NCBI GenBank assembly: GCA_002700305.1
Contig: PACZ01000032.1
Location: 52,888 to 116,887 of the forward strand
Length of the DNA: 64,000 nucleotides
Reading direction: 5' to 3'
Source: Hyphomonas sp.
GTDB taxonomy: Bacteria > Pseudomonadota > Alphaproteobacteria > Caulobacterales > Hyphomonadaceae
Positions 1 through 10,050 of the stretch are shown piece by piece. Each line of letters opens with the position of its first letter. Positions within the stretch are counted from its first letter, which is position 1. The translations under genes and the position numbers were made by a program. Below the pieces are notes generated by a model. The model saw nothing but the letters and a program-made list of their open reading frames with translations, had not been told where the DNA came from and made no database searches.

Positions 1-1415
1 GCCTGAGCCCTGTCGATGCGTTTGAAGCGACGCTCGGCGAACTTGATGGCGCGTTTGCGCTGGCCGTGATTTTCCAGGGCGAGCAGGGCCTGATGATGGG
101 CGCCCGCCGCGGCAGCCCGCTGGTGCTTGGCTATGGCGAGGGAGAGATGTTTCTCGGCTCCGATGCCATTGCCCTGGCGCCATTCACCCGGGACGTGACC
201 TATCTGGAAGAGGGCGATTGGTGCGTCCTGACACCGGACAGTTTTGACATCCGCAATGCGCGCGGTGAGCGGGTCAATCGCAAGCGCGTGACGTCTGCCG
301 TCAATGACGCGCTGATCGAACGCGGGGAATATGATCACTTCATGCTCAAAGAGATCCATGAGCAACCGGAGTCGATTGCGCGCTCAATCATGCCCTATGT
401 CGACCAGGCCACTGGCATGCTGGACATCGGCACCGAGGCAAGCGCTGCCTTCATTGCGGCTGACCGAGCGGTCGCAATTGCATGTGGCACAGCATATTAT
501 GCCGCGTTCACCGCAAAATACTGGTTCGAGCAGGCGGCCCGCCTGTCGCTGGAAACCGACATCGCATCAGAGTTCAGATACCGGCAGCCCGTCCTTCCCC
601 AATCCGGACCGGCGCTGTTCATCAGCCAGTCCGGCGAGACCGCCGATACTTTGGCCGCGTTGCGGTATTGCCGTGAGAACGGCACGACGGCCATCGCGAT
701 CGTCAATGTGCCTGAAAGCTCCATCGCACGTGAAGCCGGCGCCATCGTGCCGACCCATGCTGGAGTCGAAATCGGTGTGGCATCCACGAAGGCGTTTACG
801 GCGCAGCTGTCTGTTCTTGCCGTGATGGCTTTGGCGGCTGCGCGCGAGCGCGGGCATTTGCTGCCAGGAGATGAAGTGACGGCAGTGAAGAACCTGCTGG
901 CTTTGCCGCGGAAGGTGACCGATGCGCTGGATGCCCAGGAGCAGATTGCGGAGATCGCGAAAACCCTGACCCAGGCAAAGGATGTGCTGTTCCTGGGCCG
1001 GGGGCGGTACTACCCGCTGGCTCTGGAAGGGGCGCTGAAGCTGAAGGAAGTCTCCTATATTCACGCGGAAGGCTATGCCGCCGGCGAGTTGAAGCACGGA
1101 CCGATTGCCTTGATCGAGAAAGACCTTCCGGTCGTCGTGGTCGCGCCGAAGGACGAGCTGTTCGACAAGACAATCTCGAATGTCGAGGAGGTCCGGGCCA
1201 GAGGGGCGAGGATCATCCTGATTTCAGATGATGCCGGCATTGCGGCGGCTGGAAACCGGGCAGACCATGTCATCCGGCTGCCGGATGGGGATGACTTCAC
1301 CCTGCCTATTCTCGCAGCAATTCCGCTTCAGTTGCTGGCCTATCATGTTGCGGTTGCAAAAGGCACAGATGTTGACCAGCCGCGGAACCTCGCCAAGTCG
1401 GTTACAGTAGAGTAG
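1..1415 (+). CDS. glmS: Glutamine--fructose-6-phosphate aminotransferase (isomerizing), 5'-truncated
   Basis: This is the C-terminal three quarters of GlmS, which makes glucosamine-6-phosphate from fructose-6-phosphate and glutamine, the first step toward UDP-GlcNAc. The frame is open from base 3 at the window edge, so the N-terminal glutaminase (Cys1) region lies outside. What is visible is the end of the glutaminase domain (the LDGAFAL-type strand and the GARRGSPLVLGYGEGE segment), then two SIS sugar-isomerase domains with the SQSGETADT phosphosugar-binding loop and the ALEGALKLKEVSYIHAEGY segment. The C-terminus LAKSVTVE is the family's conserved tail. It lies 80 bases before the dTDP-rhamnose operon and feeds amino-sugar supply for the polysaccharide genes further on. 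Identification is very secure. Confidence 0.97.
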   Translation, partial: LSPVDAFEATLGELDGAFALAVIFQGEQGLMMGARRGSPLVLGYGEGEMFLGSDAIALAPFTRDVTYLEEGDWCVLTPDSFDIRNARGERVNRKRVTSAVNDALIERGEYDHFMLKEIHEQPESIARSIMPYVDQATGMLDIGTEASAAFIAADRAVAIACGTAYYAAFTAKYWFEQAARLSLETDIASEFRYRQPVLPQSGPALFISQSGETADTLAALRYCRENGTTAIAIVNVPESSIAREAGAIVPTHAGVEIGVASTKAFTAQLSVLAVMALAAARERGHLLPGDEVTAVKNLLALPRKVTDALDAQEQIAEIAKTLTQAKDVLFLGRGRYYPLALEGALKLKEVSYIHAEGYAAGELKHGPIALIEKDLPVVVVAPKDELFDKTISNVEEVRARGARIILISDDAGIAAAGNRADHVIRLPDGDDFTLPILAAIPLQLLAYHVAVAKGTDVDQPRNLAKSVTVE

Positions 1416-1495
1416 CGCCTCTCGTGTTGCGGTCACTTTCCGGCATGCTATAGCCGCAAGGGGCTGCGGGGGCGGTCAACCTGTCAGGGCGAGTA

Positions 1496-2071
1496 ATGGC
1501 CAAATTCGAGAAAATTGGCGGACTGGATGGTCTGGTCCTGATTCATCCGGTGCGTATCGGGGATGATCGCGGCTTCTTTGCGGAAACCTTCCGGCAATCC
1601 GAATTCGCTGCCAATGGTGTCGATTGCCCATTCGTGCAGGCGAACCATTCGCTGTCGCGCCGGAAAGGAACGCTGAGAGGGCTGCACTTCCAGAAGGCGC
1701 CTTACGAACAGGCCAAGCTGGTGCGCTGTATCGCCGGACGCATCCTGGACGTAGTTGTCGACATTCGCCCGAACTCGCCGACCTTCGGACAACATGCGGC
1801 CGTTGAACTGTCTGCCGAGACGGGTAACCAGCTGTTCGTACCGACAGGGTTCGCGCATGGTTTCTGCACGCTGGAAGACGATACCGAGATCACTTACAGC
1901 GTCAGTGAATATTATACGCCGGAGGCTGATTTCGGTCTGGCCTATGATGATCCGGATCTCGGCATTGCCTGGCCTTTCCCGGCAGGCGAACTGACCCTTT
2001 CCGATCGGGACAAGTGCTGGCCCGGTCTCGCAGCGCTGCGGGCAGATACATCGATGGCTGACGTCAGATGA
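1496..2071 (+). CDS. rfbC: dTDP-4-dehydrorhamnose 3,5-epimerase
   Basis: This cupin-fold enzyme epimerises dTDP-4-keto-6-deoxyglucose at C3 and C5, the third step of dTDP-L-rhamnose synthesis in the cytoplasm. At 191 residues it has the normal family length. The catalytic His64 sits in RKGTLRGLHFQ, and the GFAHGFCTLEDD and SEYYTPEADFG segments are typical. ATG at 1496 follows an AGGGCGAG ribosome site. It is the first gene of rfbC-rfbB-rfbD-rfbA. Its stop overlaps the start of rfbB by four bases (ATGA), so the operon is probably translationally coupled. Confidence 0.96.
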   Translation: MAKFEKIGGLDGLVLIHPVRIGDDRGFFAETFRQSEFAANGVDCPFVQANHSLSRRKGTLRGLHFQKAPYEQAKLVRCIAGRILDVVVDIRPNSPTFGQHAAVELSAETGNQLFVPTGFAHGFCTLEDDTEITYSVSEYYTPEADFGLAYDDPDLGIAWPFPAGELTLSDRDKCWPGLAALRADTSMADVR

Positions 2072-3120
2072 AGCGATATGTCGTGACGGGCGGTGCCGGC
2101 TTTATCGGCTCGGCCCTTTGCCATCTCTTGCTGTCGGATCCGGAAACCAAAGTGGTTGCGGTCGACCGGATGACCTATGCGGCCAATCCGGCCACCCTGG
2201 CATCACTGGCTGGGAAGCCCGGCTTCCGTCACGTTGAGGCAGATGTCTGCGATGCAGACGAGATGCGGAAAGTCGTGGCCGATGCAGCCCCGGATGCGGT
2301 GTTCCATCTGGCCGCCGAAACCCATGTCGACCGCTCCATTGATGGTCCGGCGGCGTTCATCTCGACCAATCTGGTCGGCACGTATGCCATGCTGGAAGCC
2401 GCCCGGGACTATTGGGCCGGGCTTGGTGGCGCGGCGCGCGACCGCTTCCGGTTCGTTCATGTGTCTACAGACGAAGTGTTCGGTTCGCTTGGTGCCGAAG
2501 GTGTCTTTACAGAGACCTCCCGATACGATCCGTCTTCTCCTTATTCGGCCAGCAAGGCCGGTGCGGACCATCTGGCAAAAGCCTGGCAGCGCACCTATGG
2601 CCTTCCGGTCGTCGTGTCGAACTGCTCCAACAATTACGGGCCGCGCCAGTTTCCGGAAAAACTCATTCCCCTGATGATCCTCAATGCACTGGAAGGCAAA
2701 CGCCTACCGATCTATGGGGACGGCTCCAATGTCCGTGACTGGCTCCATGTTGAGGATCATGCGAAAGCCCTTCGCCTGATGGCGGAGACGGGCGTTCCAG
2801 GTGAGGTCTATTGTGTCGGCGGAGGTGCGGAGCGCACGAACCTGCAGATCGTCAACGAAATCTGCCGTATCCTGGATGTCCAGCGGCCGGGTGGCGCGCC
2901 GCACAACAAACTGATCGAATTTGTCGAAGACCGCCCGGCGCACGATCATCGCTATGCCATCGATCCGGCCAAGATCGGCAAGGAGCTCGGCTGGGCGTCC
3001 GCGCAGGACTTCGAGAAGGGGCTTGAGGCGACGGTCAGCTGGTATCTCGAGAATGAAACCTGGTGGCGTCCGGTTCGCGACGGCCACTATCGCGGCGAAC
3101 GTCTTGGGCGCGGCAAATGA
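2068..3120 (+). CDS. rfbB: dTDP-glucose 4,6-dehydratase
   Basis: An extended short-chain dehydrogenase that converts dTDP-glucose to dTDP-4-keto-6-deoxyglucose with bound NAD. The Rossmann motif GGAGFIGS is at residues 8-15, the STDEVFG loop carries the catalytic Thr134-Asp135-Glu136 triplet, and the YSASK motif supplies Tyr159 and Lys163. The 350-residue length is standard. It overlaps rfbC by four bases at its start and rfbD by four bases at its end. This is step two of the dTDP-L-rhamnose pathway. Confidence 0.97.
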   Translation: MKRYVVTGGAGFIGSALCHLLLSDPETKVVAVDRMTYAANPATLASLAGKPGFRHVEADVCDADEMRKVVADAAPDAVFHLAAETHVDRSIDGPAAFISTNLVGTYAMLEAARDYWAGLGGAARDRFRFVHVSTDEVFGSLGAEGVFTETSRYDPSSPYSASKAGADHLAKAWQRTYGLPVVVSNCSNNYGPRQFPEKLIPLMILNALEGKRLPIYGDGSNVRDWLHVEDHAKALRLMAETGVPGEVYCVGGGAERTNLQIVNEICRILDVQRPGGAPHNKLIEFVEDRPAHDHRYAIDPAKIGKELGWASAQDFEKGLEATVSWYLENETWWRPVRDGHYRGERLGRGK

Positions 3121-3998
3121 CGCCCGTCCTGGTCATCGGCAAAACCGGCCAGATGGCGCAGGCTCTGGCCCTGAAAGGCGGGAACAGCGTTGTCTGCCTG
3201 GGCCGCCCTGATGCTGACCTGACAAATGCTGCGTCGCTGGCGCAGGCGCTGGATGAATACAAGCCAGGCGCGGTGATCAACACCGGCGCTTATACGTCCG
3301 TCGACGGTGCAGAAAGTGAACCGGAAGCCGCCAGGGCGCTCAATGTGGCCGGGCCGGAAGCGCTGGCGAAGGCCTGCGCTGCCCGGGATGTCCCTTTGAT
3401 CCACTTGTCGACAGATTGCGTCTTCGATGGGACGAAGGGTTCGCCTTATTTGCCGCTGGATGAAACCTGTCCGATCGGTGTGTATGGCACATCGAAGCGA
3501 GACGGTGAGCTGGCCGTGCTTGCCGCGGCACCCCGTTCGCTGGTGGTGCGGGTGTCCTGGATTTTTTCAAGGTTTGGCCGGACCTTCGTCCGCGTGATGC
3601 TGGACCTGGCCCGGACCCGCGAAACCATCACCGTGGTGAACGATCAATTCGGCTGTCCCACGCACGCCCCGGATCTTGCGGCCGCTTTGCTCGACATGGC
3701 CACGCAGGTGAGCGATCCGGGCTTCAATGCCTGGGGCACCTACCATCTGGCCGGACGTGGCGAGACCGATCGGGCCACTATGGCGCGGAAGATTTTCGAT
3801 TACAGCCGGCGGAATGGCGGACCTGTTGCGGAGGTCGTTCCGATTGCCACCTCGGAATTTCCGACGCCTGCACAACGGCCACTTAACGCCCGGCTTGATA
3901 TGTCTGACACGACCCGCGTGTTTGGTCTCCAGCTGCCGCCTTGGGAAGCAGGCCTGGAACGGACGGTCGGTGAACTGGTTAAGGAGTATTTCGTCTGA
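3117..3998 (+). CDS. rfbD: dTDP-4-dehydrorhamnose reductase
   Basis: The last enzyme of dTDP-L-rhamnose synthesis, an NAD(P)H-dependent reductase of the 4-keto group. The reading frame is open further upstream to 3063, but the start at 3117 is preferred: it begins directly with the Rossmann strand [11 protein letters not shown], and its ATG overlaps the rfbB stop as ATGA. The length is then 293 residues, normal for the family. The [10 protein letters not shown] segment and the YGTSK catalytic motif (Tyr123, Lys127) are present. Its stop shares one base with the rfbA start (TGATG). Confidence 0.95.
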   Translation: MTPVLVIGKTGQMAQALALKGGNSVVCLGRPDADLTNAASLAQALDEYKPGAVINTGAYTSVDGAESEPEAARALNVAGPEALAKACAARDVPLIHLSTDCVFDGTKGSPYLPLDETCPIGVYGTSKRDGELAVLAAAPRSLVVRVSWIFSRFGRTFVRVMLDLARTRETITVVNDQFGCPTHAPDLAAALLDMATQVSDPGFNAWGTYHLAGRGETDRATMARKIFDYSRRNGGPVAEVVPIATSEFPTPAQRPLNARLDMSDTTRVFGLQLPPWEAGLERTVGELVKEYFV

Positions 3999-4867
3999 TG
4001 AAGGGTATCATTCTGGCCGGAGGAAAAGGCAGCCGCCTGTATCCGGCAACGCGTGCTGTGTCGAAGCACCTGCTGACGATCTATGACAAGCCGCTGATCT
4101 ACTATCCGATTTCGACCCTCGTTCTGGCCGGTATCACGGAAATGCTGATCATCAGCGCCAAAGGGCAGACGGATGCCTACAAGTCCCTCCTTGGCGATGG
4201 CTCCCAGTGGGGACTGCGGTTTTCCTATGCCGAGCAGGACCGCCCGGCGGGCGTCGCCGAAGCACTGCTGATCGCAGAAGACTTTGTCGCTGACGATTCC
4301 TGCGCCCTCGCACTCGGCGACAATATTTTCTATGGCGCCGGCCTCACAGGCTTGTTGCAGGAAACGACCTTGTCCACGACCGGCGCCAGCGTGCTGGCTT
4401 TCCCGGTCCACGATCCCCAGCGCTTTGGCATTGTCGAGTTGGACAAGGATGGCAAAGCTTTGTCACTGGAAGAGAAACCCCAGAAGCCAAAAAGCAACTG
4501 GGCCGTCACGGGCCTCTATTTCTACGGGCCTGGCGTTGCTGGCGTTGCGCGCAACGTGACGCCGTCGGCACGCGGCGAGCTGGAAATCACGTCAGTGAAC
4601 GAAGCCTATCTCGACCGAGGTGAACTGAATGTCGTCAAGCTGCCGCGAGGGATTACCTGGCTGGATGCCGGGACCTTCGACAGTATGCTGGAAGCATCCC
4701 AATTCGTTCAGACGGTCGAAAAGAGACAGGGCCTGAAAGTCGCCTGTATCGAAGAAGTCGTCTGGCGCCAGGGGCTGATCTCGAACGAGCAGATGCGCAG
4801 CCTTGCGACGGATTTCAATAATGAATACCGGGAATACTTGCTGTCTCTACTGGACGGACAGGGCTGA
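3998..4867 (+). CDS. rfbA: Glucose-1-phosphate thymidylyltransferase
   Basis: Couples glucose-1-phosphate to dTTP to make dTDP-glucose, the committed step of the rhamnose pathway and the usual target of dTDP-rhamnose feedback. The 289 residues start with the nucleotide-binding motif [12 protein letters not shown] and continue with [17 protein letters not shown] and the metal-binding ALGDNIFYG segment. [10 protein letters not shown] and [10 protein letters not shown] are characteristic of the RmlA family. It is the last of the four overlapping rfb genes, so the operon order is C-B-D-A. Confidence 0.97.
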   Translation: MKGIILAGGKGSRLYPATRAVSKHLLTIYDKPLIYYPISTLVLAGITEMLIISAKGQTDAYKSLLGDGSQWGLRFSYAEQDRPAGVAEALLIAEDFVADDSCALALGDNIFYGAGLTGLLQETTLSTTGASVLAFPVHDPQRFGIVELDKDGKALSLEEKPQKPKSNWAVTGLYFYGPGVAGVARNVTPSARGELEITSVNEAYLDRGELNVVKLPRGITWLDAGTFDSMLEASQFVQTVEKRQGLKVACIEEVVWRQGLISNEQMRSLATDFNNEYREYLLSLLDGQG

Positions 4868-4903
4868 GCGGGGTTCTATCCGGGCAGAAGAGAGGGCAGT
4901 CGC

Positions 4904-5830
4904 TTGGCAACCGTAGACATTCAGGACATCGAAAAGCGGGTTATCCAGCTCATCGCCGAGAAGGGCCCCCTGATCGGGAAAGAGCTCGCCCAGTCGATGC
5001 CAGACGTGCCGGTTCTGGCGCTCTGGCAGGCATGCTATCGCAGCCAGACTTTCCGCGTGTCCCACTTTGCCAGCTATTACTTGCGCTATGACATCACGCG
5101 TGAGGACCAGGTCCGTCTCAGCCCTTCGATCCTTCGGGACTTTCTGTCCTTCACCTTGTTCGGCCTGCCCGGACAGAGGGACCAGATGATTGAACGCCAG
5201 GGCACGCTGGCAAACATGCATCGCGAGATTAGCCGCGAAAAAATCTATGTGGCCCAGCTTGTGATGAAGCAATTGTTCGTCAGCCTTGGCCGTGAAGTAC
5301 GCAGCCAGCTCTGCGCCTTCATTGCCGGAGACCTGGCCTATTTCCTCGCGCACAATGAACCGCGTGAACATGCCGCGTCAGGCGAAATGGTGAAAGGGTC
5401 TGACATCGACATTGTGATCATCCTGAGCGAGTCCCTTCCGGACGAGATCAAGACGCGGATCGACAATGAAATGACGGCGCTGAAGAGTTTGTACCTGCGT
5501 CACCCGCAATTCCGACATGAGATCGATTTCATCTGCAAGCGAAAATCCGTGATAGAGCGGCAGTTCCAGTACACGGACATTCACGACAAGATTGCCAGCA
5601 AGATCGCCTATGAATCCATGTTCCTCGGCGGCTCCCTCACGCTGTACATGGAAGTACGTGACGCGATGAGCCGGACAGGCGTGGATGGCCTGATCGAACA
5701 GGATTTCGAGCACGCCCTGAAAGATCGCAAGAATGCGATGCATACGCTCCTGAATGTGCCGGGGGATACAATTGACGAAGAAACCCGTTCCTTGTTCTAT
5801 TTTTCACAGGAACGTGTGGAGTTTTCGTGA
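4904..5830 (+). CDS. Uncharacterised nucleotidyltransferase-fold protein
   Basis: This 308-residue protein has no function I can assign. It starts at TTG 4904, 36 bases after rfbA, so it could be the last gene of the rhamnose operon. Residues 1-80 look like a helical or winged-helix region. Residues 130-210 carry a minimal pol-beta-type nucleotidyltransferase signature: GSDIDIVIIL (Gly165-Ser166, Asp167, Asp169) and a third acidic strand HEIDFIC (Asp208). The hG[GS] and DhD pattern is fused rather than spaced 9-13 residues apart as in classical members. The rest is helical. It might nucleotidylate a sugar, an RNA or a protein; the motif is seen, the activity is inference. Confidence 0.8.
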   Translation: MATVDIQDIEKRVIQLIAEKGPLIGKELAQSMPDVPVLALWQACYRSQTFRVSHFASYYLRYDITREDQVRLSPSILRDFLSFTLFGLPGQRDQMIERQGTLANMHREISREKIYVAQLVMKQLFVSLGREVRSQLCAFIAGDLAYFLAHNEPREHAASGEMVKGSDIDIVIILSESLPDEIKTRIDNEMTALKSLYLRHPQFRHEIDFICKRKSVIERQFQYTDIHDKIASKIAYESMFLGGSLTLYMEVRDAMSRTGVDGLIEQDFEHALKDRKNAMHTLLNVPGDTIDEETRSLFYFSQERVEFS

Positions 5831-5941
5831 TTTTCTACCAATCGCGCATTGGCAGTCCGTTCACAATTTCCGGGGCAGGATGACCCGGCATAGCAATAGC
5901 CATTTCCATGGGTGGGTGCCCGTATCTGGAGGTCGAAGGAC

Positions 5942-8425
5942 ATGCAGTTGAGGAAACAACGGTTGTCTTACCTGAAGACGGTTCTTGTCCTGGCAGTCGC
6001 CGGACCGTCCCTTGCCATGCTCGGGGCCTGTGCCAGCGGCGGTGGTGGTGGTTCTGCCGTTACACCCGCACCATCACCCCCACCGCCACCGCCGTCTCCG
6101 CCGCCGCCTCCCCCACCGCCGCCGTTTCCGTCTGAGATCGCACCGCCTTCTGCATTCGAAACAAGTGAATACAACGCGACCGGCGGGTTGCCGGTGATCG
6201 GAGCTTCAGCTGCCTACTCGATCGGGGCGACGGGATCCGGGATCAAGGTCGCGGTGATTGACACGGGAACAATCGATAATCACCCGGACCTGCAGGGTGC
6301 CTTTGTTCAGACCTTTGATGTCTGCGCCGATACGGATTGCAGCGGATACGATTCGAACGGGGACCCAATCACCACGACCCGCCAGCCGGACGATATCGAT
6401 ACAGGCGGTCACGGGACGCTGGTGTCCGGTGTGATCGCCGCGCGCAGGCAGGACAATTACGCGACTGTGATCGACGAAGGATCGGGCATTCAGGGCATCG
6501 CCTTTGAGTCATCAATCATTTCTATCCGCGCCGACAGCCCCGGGAGCTGCGCCCGGACGGGGGAGGATGAAGGCTGCAATTTCAGTGATTCTGCCCTCGT
6601 ACGCGCCATTCAGTATGCTGTTGACCAGGGCGCCAGTGTTATCAACATGTCGCTGGGCGGTGAAATCGATGCCAATCCGGGATTGGAAAATGCTGTACGC
6701 AGCGCCGCCGCGGCAGGCGTCCTCGTCGTCATCTCCGCCGGCAACGAAGCTGAGCCAGCCATTGATGATGGGATGGGGAACATCACCCCTGCGGTTGGCG
6801 GAGAGCCGACGGAACCCGCCTATATCGCCGGACAGGACCAGTCGCTGGGGCGGGTCGTGGCGGTTGGCTCGATTGATCTCAACCGCGCTATTTCTGACTT
6901 TTCGAACCGCGCGGGCAATGACGCGAAGAATTATTACATTCTTGCGCCGGGTGAAGGAGTCATTTCCACCGGCCTTGATGATGACATCATGGCGCCCGAT
7001 TTACCGTCATGTGCTGACACGACCAGTAACCAGTGCCGGGATACAGACGATGTACCTGATTACTGGCGGGTCTCGGGAACGTCCTTCTCGGCACCTTATG
7101 TTGCCGGCGCACTGGCGCTGATGCTGCAGACTTTTCCGAACCTCAAAGATAAGCCCGAGGTCGCACTGCAGATCCTGCTGGATACGGCGGATGATTATGT
7201 TGATCCGGACCTCGACCCGATCACCGGAACAGCGGCGGGCGAAGGGGTTGATGAGGTGTCTGGCGTCGGCATTCTCAATCTCATCCGGGCTTTTTCGCCC
7301 CAGGGTCAGCAGACACTGGACTTTGGTGCGGAGAAGGTTTCCATCGATACCGCGCTGGCGCCAAGCGGCGGCGCCTTCGGGGATTGGGCCTCAAGCTCTG
7401 GCGCGTTTAACGGACTGGTTTTCCAGGACAAGTACGAACGCGGTTTCGTGTTGGACGCCGACACTGTCTCGGCGCGATTGCCGATGGACATGACGGGACA
7501 CCGGATGGTCGACTTCGGAACGCGGGCCAATTGGGCCGCGGGTGAAACGCATGCCGTGCGAGCCGGGAATCTGTCCTTCAACTGGACGCAGGCGCGTCTA
7601 TATGACGATCCGTCTGCGCCGTACCAGGAAGACCCGGAATCGACCTTCCAGATGCGTTACAGTTTCGGCGCAAACGAGGTGGAAGTCGGCCGGGGCGGCT
7701 CGCTCACCCGTCTGGCGCCGGACGTGTCGCTGCTGAATGAGCCGGGTGTCGGCAATGCGTTCTCGACGGGCGGGGCCTGGGCGAAATTCAGCCACCATCT
7801 GGGGCAGGGCCTCGTGATGGACTTCTTCTCTGCCGAGCAGATGGGACGCAGCCAGTCCGGCTTCCGGTTCGGCCGCGACAAGCCGCGCTGGTCTTACCGG
7901 TTCGGGGCGACCTTTGTGGAAGATGCGAACACCGCGCTCGGCGGATCGGTGCAGGCGCGTTTTGGCGCCGAAGACCAGACGCGGATGACGGCCTATGCGC
8001 TGGAAGGCGCCTGGCTCGCCGGGGAGCGCTGGACACTGTCTTCCGGCCTGGAAATGGCTAGCGTCGACCTGCCGGGTGTGAACGTGAATGATGTCTGGAC
8101 GAGCCGCTGGTCCCTCGGCGCAAGCCGTCTGGCCGGGCCGGGGCGCCTCAGCCTGATCGTTGCCCAGCCATGGCGGGCGGAAACGGGATCGATCGCGCTC
8201 AACGCGCCGGTCGGCATCGACGCGTCCGGCGCGTTGATCCATCAGACCATCAATGCCGGCCTGACCCCAAGCGGGCGGCAGGTGGATTTTGAAACGCGCT
8301 ACGGCTTCCAGCTGGTGGGCGGTTGGAGCGGCGAGACGGCGGCTGTGGTGTCGACGTCGCCGAACCATATCGCGGGTGCGGAAGAGGAGAGTGCCCTGTG
8401 GTTCAGGCTATCGACAGACTGGTAA
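5942..8425 (+). CDS. Lipidated subtilisin-like (S8) serine protease with beta-rich, autotransporter-like C-terminus
   Basis: An 827-residue secreted subtilase. The start at 5942 is chosen because GGAGG lies 9 bases upstream. The protein opens with a basic n-region, a hydrophobic core and a lipobox LGAC (Cys30), then a poly-Gly/poly-Pro linker (about residues 33-63). The S8 catalytic domain spans about 80-460, with Asp107 in VAVIDTG, His157 in GGHGT, the oxyanion Asn268 in SAGN, and Ser381 in GTSFSAP. Residues 470-827 are made of alternating amphipathic beta segments rich in Trp and Phe, ending in an aromatic residue as outer-membrane barrels do. This layout recalls NalP of Neisseria, a lipidated subtilase autotransporter. 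The barrel reading is inference. Confidence 0.88.
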   Translation: MQLRKQRLSYLKTVLVLAVAGPSLAMLGACASGGGGGSAVTPAPSPPPPPPSPPPPPPPPPFPSEIAPPSAFETSEYNATGGLPVIGASAAYSIGATGSGIKVAVIDTGTIDNHPDLQGAFVQTFDVCADTDCSGYDSNGDPITTTRQPDDIDTGGHGTLVSGVIAARRQDNYATVIDEGSGIQGIAFESSIISIRADSPGSCARTGEDEGCNFSDSALVRAIQYAVDQGASVINMSLGGEIDANPGLENAVRSAAAAGVLVVISAGNEAEPAIDDGMGNITPAVGGEPTEPAYIAGQDQSLGRVVAVGSIDLNRAISDFSNRAGNDAKNYYILAPGEGVISTGLDDDIMAPDLPSCADTTSNQCRDTDDVPDYWRVSGTSFSAPYVAGALALMLQTFPNLKDKPEVALQILLDTADDYVDPDLDPITGTAAGEGVDEVSGVGILNLIRAFSPQGQQTLDFGAEKVSIDTALAPSGGAFGDWASSSGAFNGLVFQDKYERGFVLDADTVSARLPMDMTGHRMVDFGTRANWAAGETHAVRAGNLSFNWTQARLYDDPSAPYQEDPESTFQMRYSFGANEVEVGRGGSLTRLAPDVSLLNEPGVGNAFSTGGAWAKFSHHLGQGLVMDFFSAEQMGRSQSGFRFGRDKPRWSYRFGATFVEDANTALGGSVQARFGAEDQTRMTAYALEGAWLAGERWTLSSGLEMASVDLPGVNVNDVWTSRWSLGASRLAGPGRLSLIVAQPWRAETGSIALNAPVGIDASGALIHQTINAGLTPSGRQVDFETRYGFQLVGGWSGETAAVVSTSPNHIAGAEEESALWFRLSTDW

Positions 8426-8844
8426 CGATACGCGCGGCAGTGGCGCTGGCATCACTTGGTATGCTGGCCGGATGCCAGTGTCTCTGGCCGCATATTTCGA
8501 ATGAGCAGACCGGGCCTGACCAGGTTGCCGATTCGGACGCTGCACTGGCTTGTCCGGCTGTGACCAGCGCCAAGGCCTGGGTGAACCGGATGCCGACCAT
8601 CGGCGGTGAGCCGACCCGAATGATCGTGATGCTGGACGTGGATAGCGAGGACAGCTGGTTCATGGCACCGCTGGACGTCCCGTCCGCAAACGGGCTCATC
8701 CTGGACCTGAAGCCTGGCGGATCGGCGGTGCCGGGCACAGTCGCCTACCGCCAGATGGCGCCTGCGCCGCTGCCCGACCACATTCAGATCCTGTGCCGGG
8801 GCAGCGAAGTCGCCACGATCAGCGATGTGATGATCGTCCAGTAA
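8398..8844 (+). CDS. Small putative lipoprotein overlapping the protease gene
   Basis: A 148-residue protein of unknown function. The frame is open further upstream, but the GTG at 8398 is preferred because GAGGAG precedes it and it is followed at once by a signal sequence with lipobox LAGC. The first 28 bases overlap the end of the subtilase gene, so the two are probably translated from one message. The mature part contains several cysteines and no recognisable domain. Its position suggests an accessory lipoprotein for the protease, but this is inference only. Confidence 0.7.
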   Translation: MVQAIDRLVTIRAAVALASLGMLAGCQCLWPHISNEQTGPDQVADSDAALACPAVTSAKAWVNRMPTIGGEPTRMIVMLDVDSEDSWFMAPLDVPSANGLILDLKPGGSAVPGTVAYRQMAPAPLPDHIQILCRGSEVATISDVMIVQ

Positions 8845-8850
8845 GCCGCC

Positions 8851-10032
8851 CTAGTTCACCAGCCGTGCGAGTTCTCCGGCAAGCGTGGTCTTTTCCCAGC
8901 TGAAGGCGCCGTTCTCGCCCGGCTTCCGGCCAAAGTGGCCATAGGCTGCGCTGGGGGAATAGATCGGGCGGTTCAACTCAAGGTGTGTGCGAATGCCTTT
9001 GGGTGACAGGTCGAACATTTCGCGAAGAGCGGCGGCGATGCGGGTTTCTTCCACGCGGCCCGTGCCATGCGTATCGACATAGATCGACAAGGGTTGCGAG
9101 ACGCCGATCGCGTAGCTGACCTGGATGGTGCAGCGTTCGGCCAGGCCGGCCGCCACGACGTTCTTGGCCAGATAGCGCGTCGCGTAGGCGGCTGACCGGT
9201 CGACCTTTGACGGGTCCTTACCGGAGAAGGCGCCGCCGCCATGCGGGGCTGCGCCGCCATAGGTGTCGACAATGATCTTGCGGCCGGTGAGGCCGGCATC
9301 GCCGTCCGGTCCGCCAATGTAGAAGCTGCCCGTCGGGTTCACATAGAACTTGTCTTCCGGCGGGAACCAGCCCTGCGGCAGCACCTCTTCCACGACCGGC
9401 CGGATAATCTCGCGCAGCTCGTCCTGGCTCACATCCTTGCCATGCTGGTGGGAGACGACGATGGCATTCACCCCGACGGGGCGGGAGCCTTCATACCGCA
9501 GCGTGACCTGGCTCTTGGCGTCCGGTTCCAGTTGCGGGCGGGCGCCGGAGTGGCGCAGGGCCGCCAGTTTCTGCAGGATCTGGTGCGAGTAGACGAGCGT
9601 TGCCGGCATCAGTTCCGGCGTCTCATTGGTGGCGTAGCCGAACATGATGCCCTGGTCGCCGGCGCCTTCTTCCTTGAACAGGCCCTGGCCTGCTTCAACA
9701 CCCTGGGCAATCTCGGCAGACTGTTCATGGACCAGATTATCGATCGACAGGTTCTGCCAGTGGAAGCCGTCCTGTTCATAGCCGATCCGCTTGACCACAT
9801 TGCGGGCCGCTTCGTTCATTTCGTCTTCGGTGACGACGGCGCCATTGTTCGTGCGCACTTCGCCAGCCAGCACGATCTTGTTGGTCGTGGTCAGGGTTTC
9901 CACGGCGACCTTCGCCGTCGGATCCTTGGCCAGGAACAGGTCGACAATGGCGTCAGAGACCTGATCTGCGACCTTGTCGGGATGTCCCTCGGAAACGCTT
10001 TCGGAAGTAAATTCGTGGCTGGAGAGTTTCAT
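8851..10032 (-). CDS. metK: S-adenosylmethionine synthase
   Basis: Makes SAM from methionine and ATP in the cytoplasm. The 393-residue protein shows the N-terminal [24 protein letters not shown] motif region, the ATP-binding loops [12 protein letters not shown] and [19 protein letters not shown], and the C-terminal GHFGRKP. It is the third gene of a minus-strand operon ahcY-purU-metK, starting 18 bases after purU. Its end faces the lipoprotein gene with six bases between the stops. Confidence 0.98.
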   Translation of the reverse strand: MKLSSHEFTSESVSEGHPDKVADQVSDAIVDLFLAKDPTAKVAVETLTTTNKIVLAGEVRTNNGAVVTEDEMNEAARNVVKRIGYEQDGFHWQNLSIDNLVHEQSAEIAQGVEAGQGLFKEEGAGDQGIMFGYATNETPELMPATLVYSHQILQKLAALRHSGARPQLEPDAKSQVTLRYEGSRPVGVNAIVVSHQHGKDVSQDELREIIRPVVEEVLPQGWFPPEDKFYVNPTGSFYIGGPDGDAGLTGRKIIVDTYGGAAPHGGGAFSGKDPSKVDRSAAYATRYLAKNVVAAGLAERCTIQVSYAIGVSQPLSIYVDTHGTGRVEETRIAAALREMFDLSPKGIRTHLELNRPIYSPSAAYGHFGRKPGENGAFSWEKTTLAGELARLVN

Positions 10033-10050
10033 GGCAATTTCCTCTGGGGC

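Noticed and set aside
6070..6130. CCG/CCT-rich tandem repeat suggesting a microsatellite
   Set aside because: It encodes the Pro-rich linker of the subtilase and is explained as low-complexity protein sequence.
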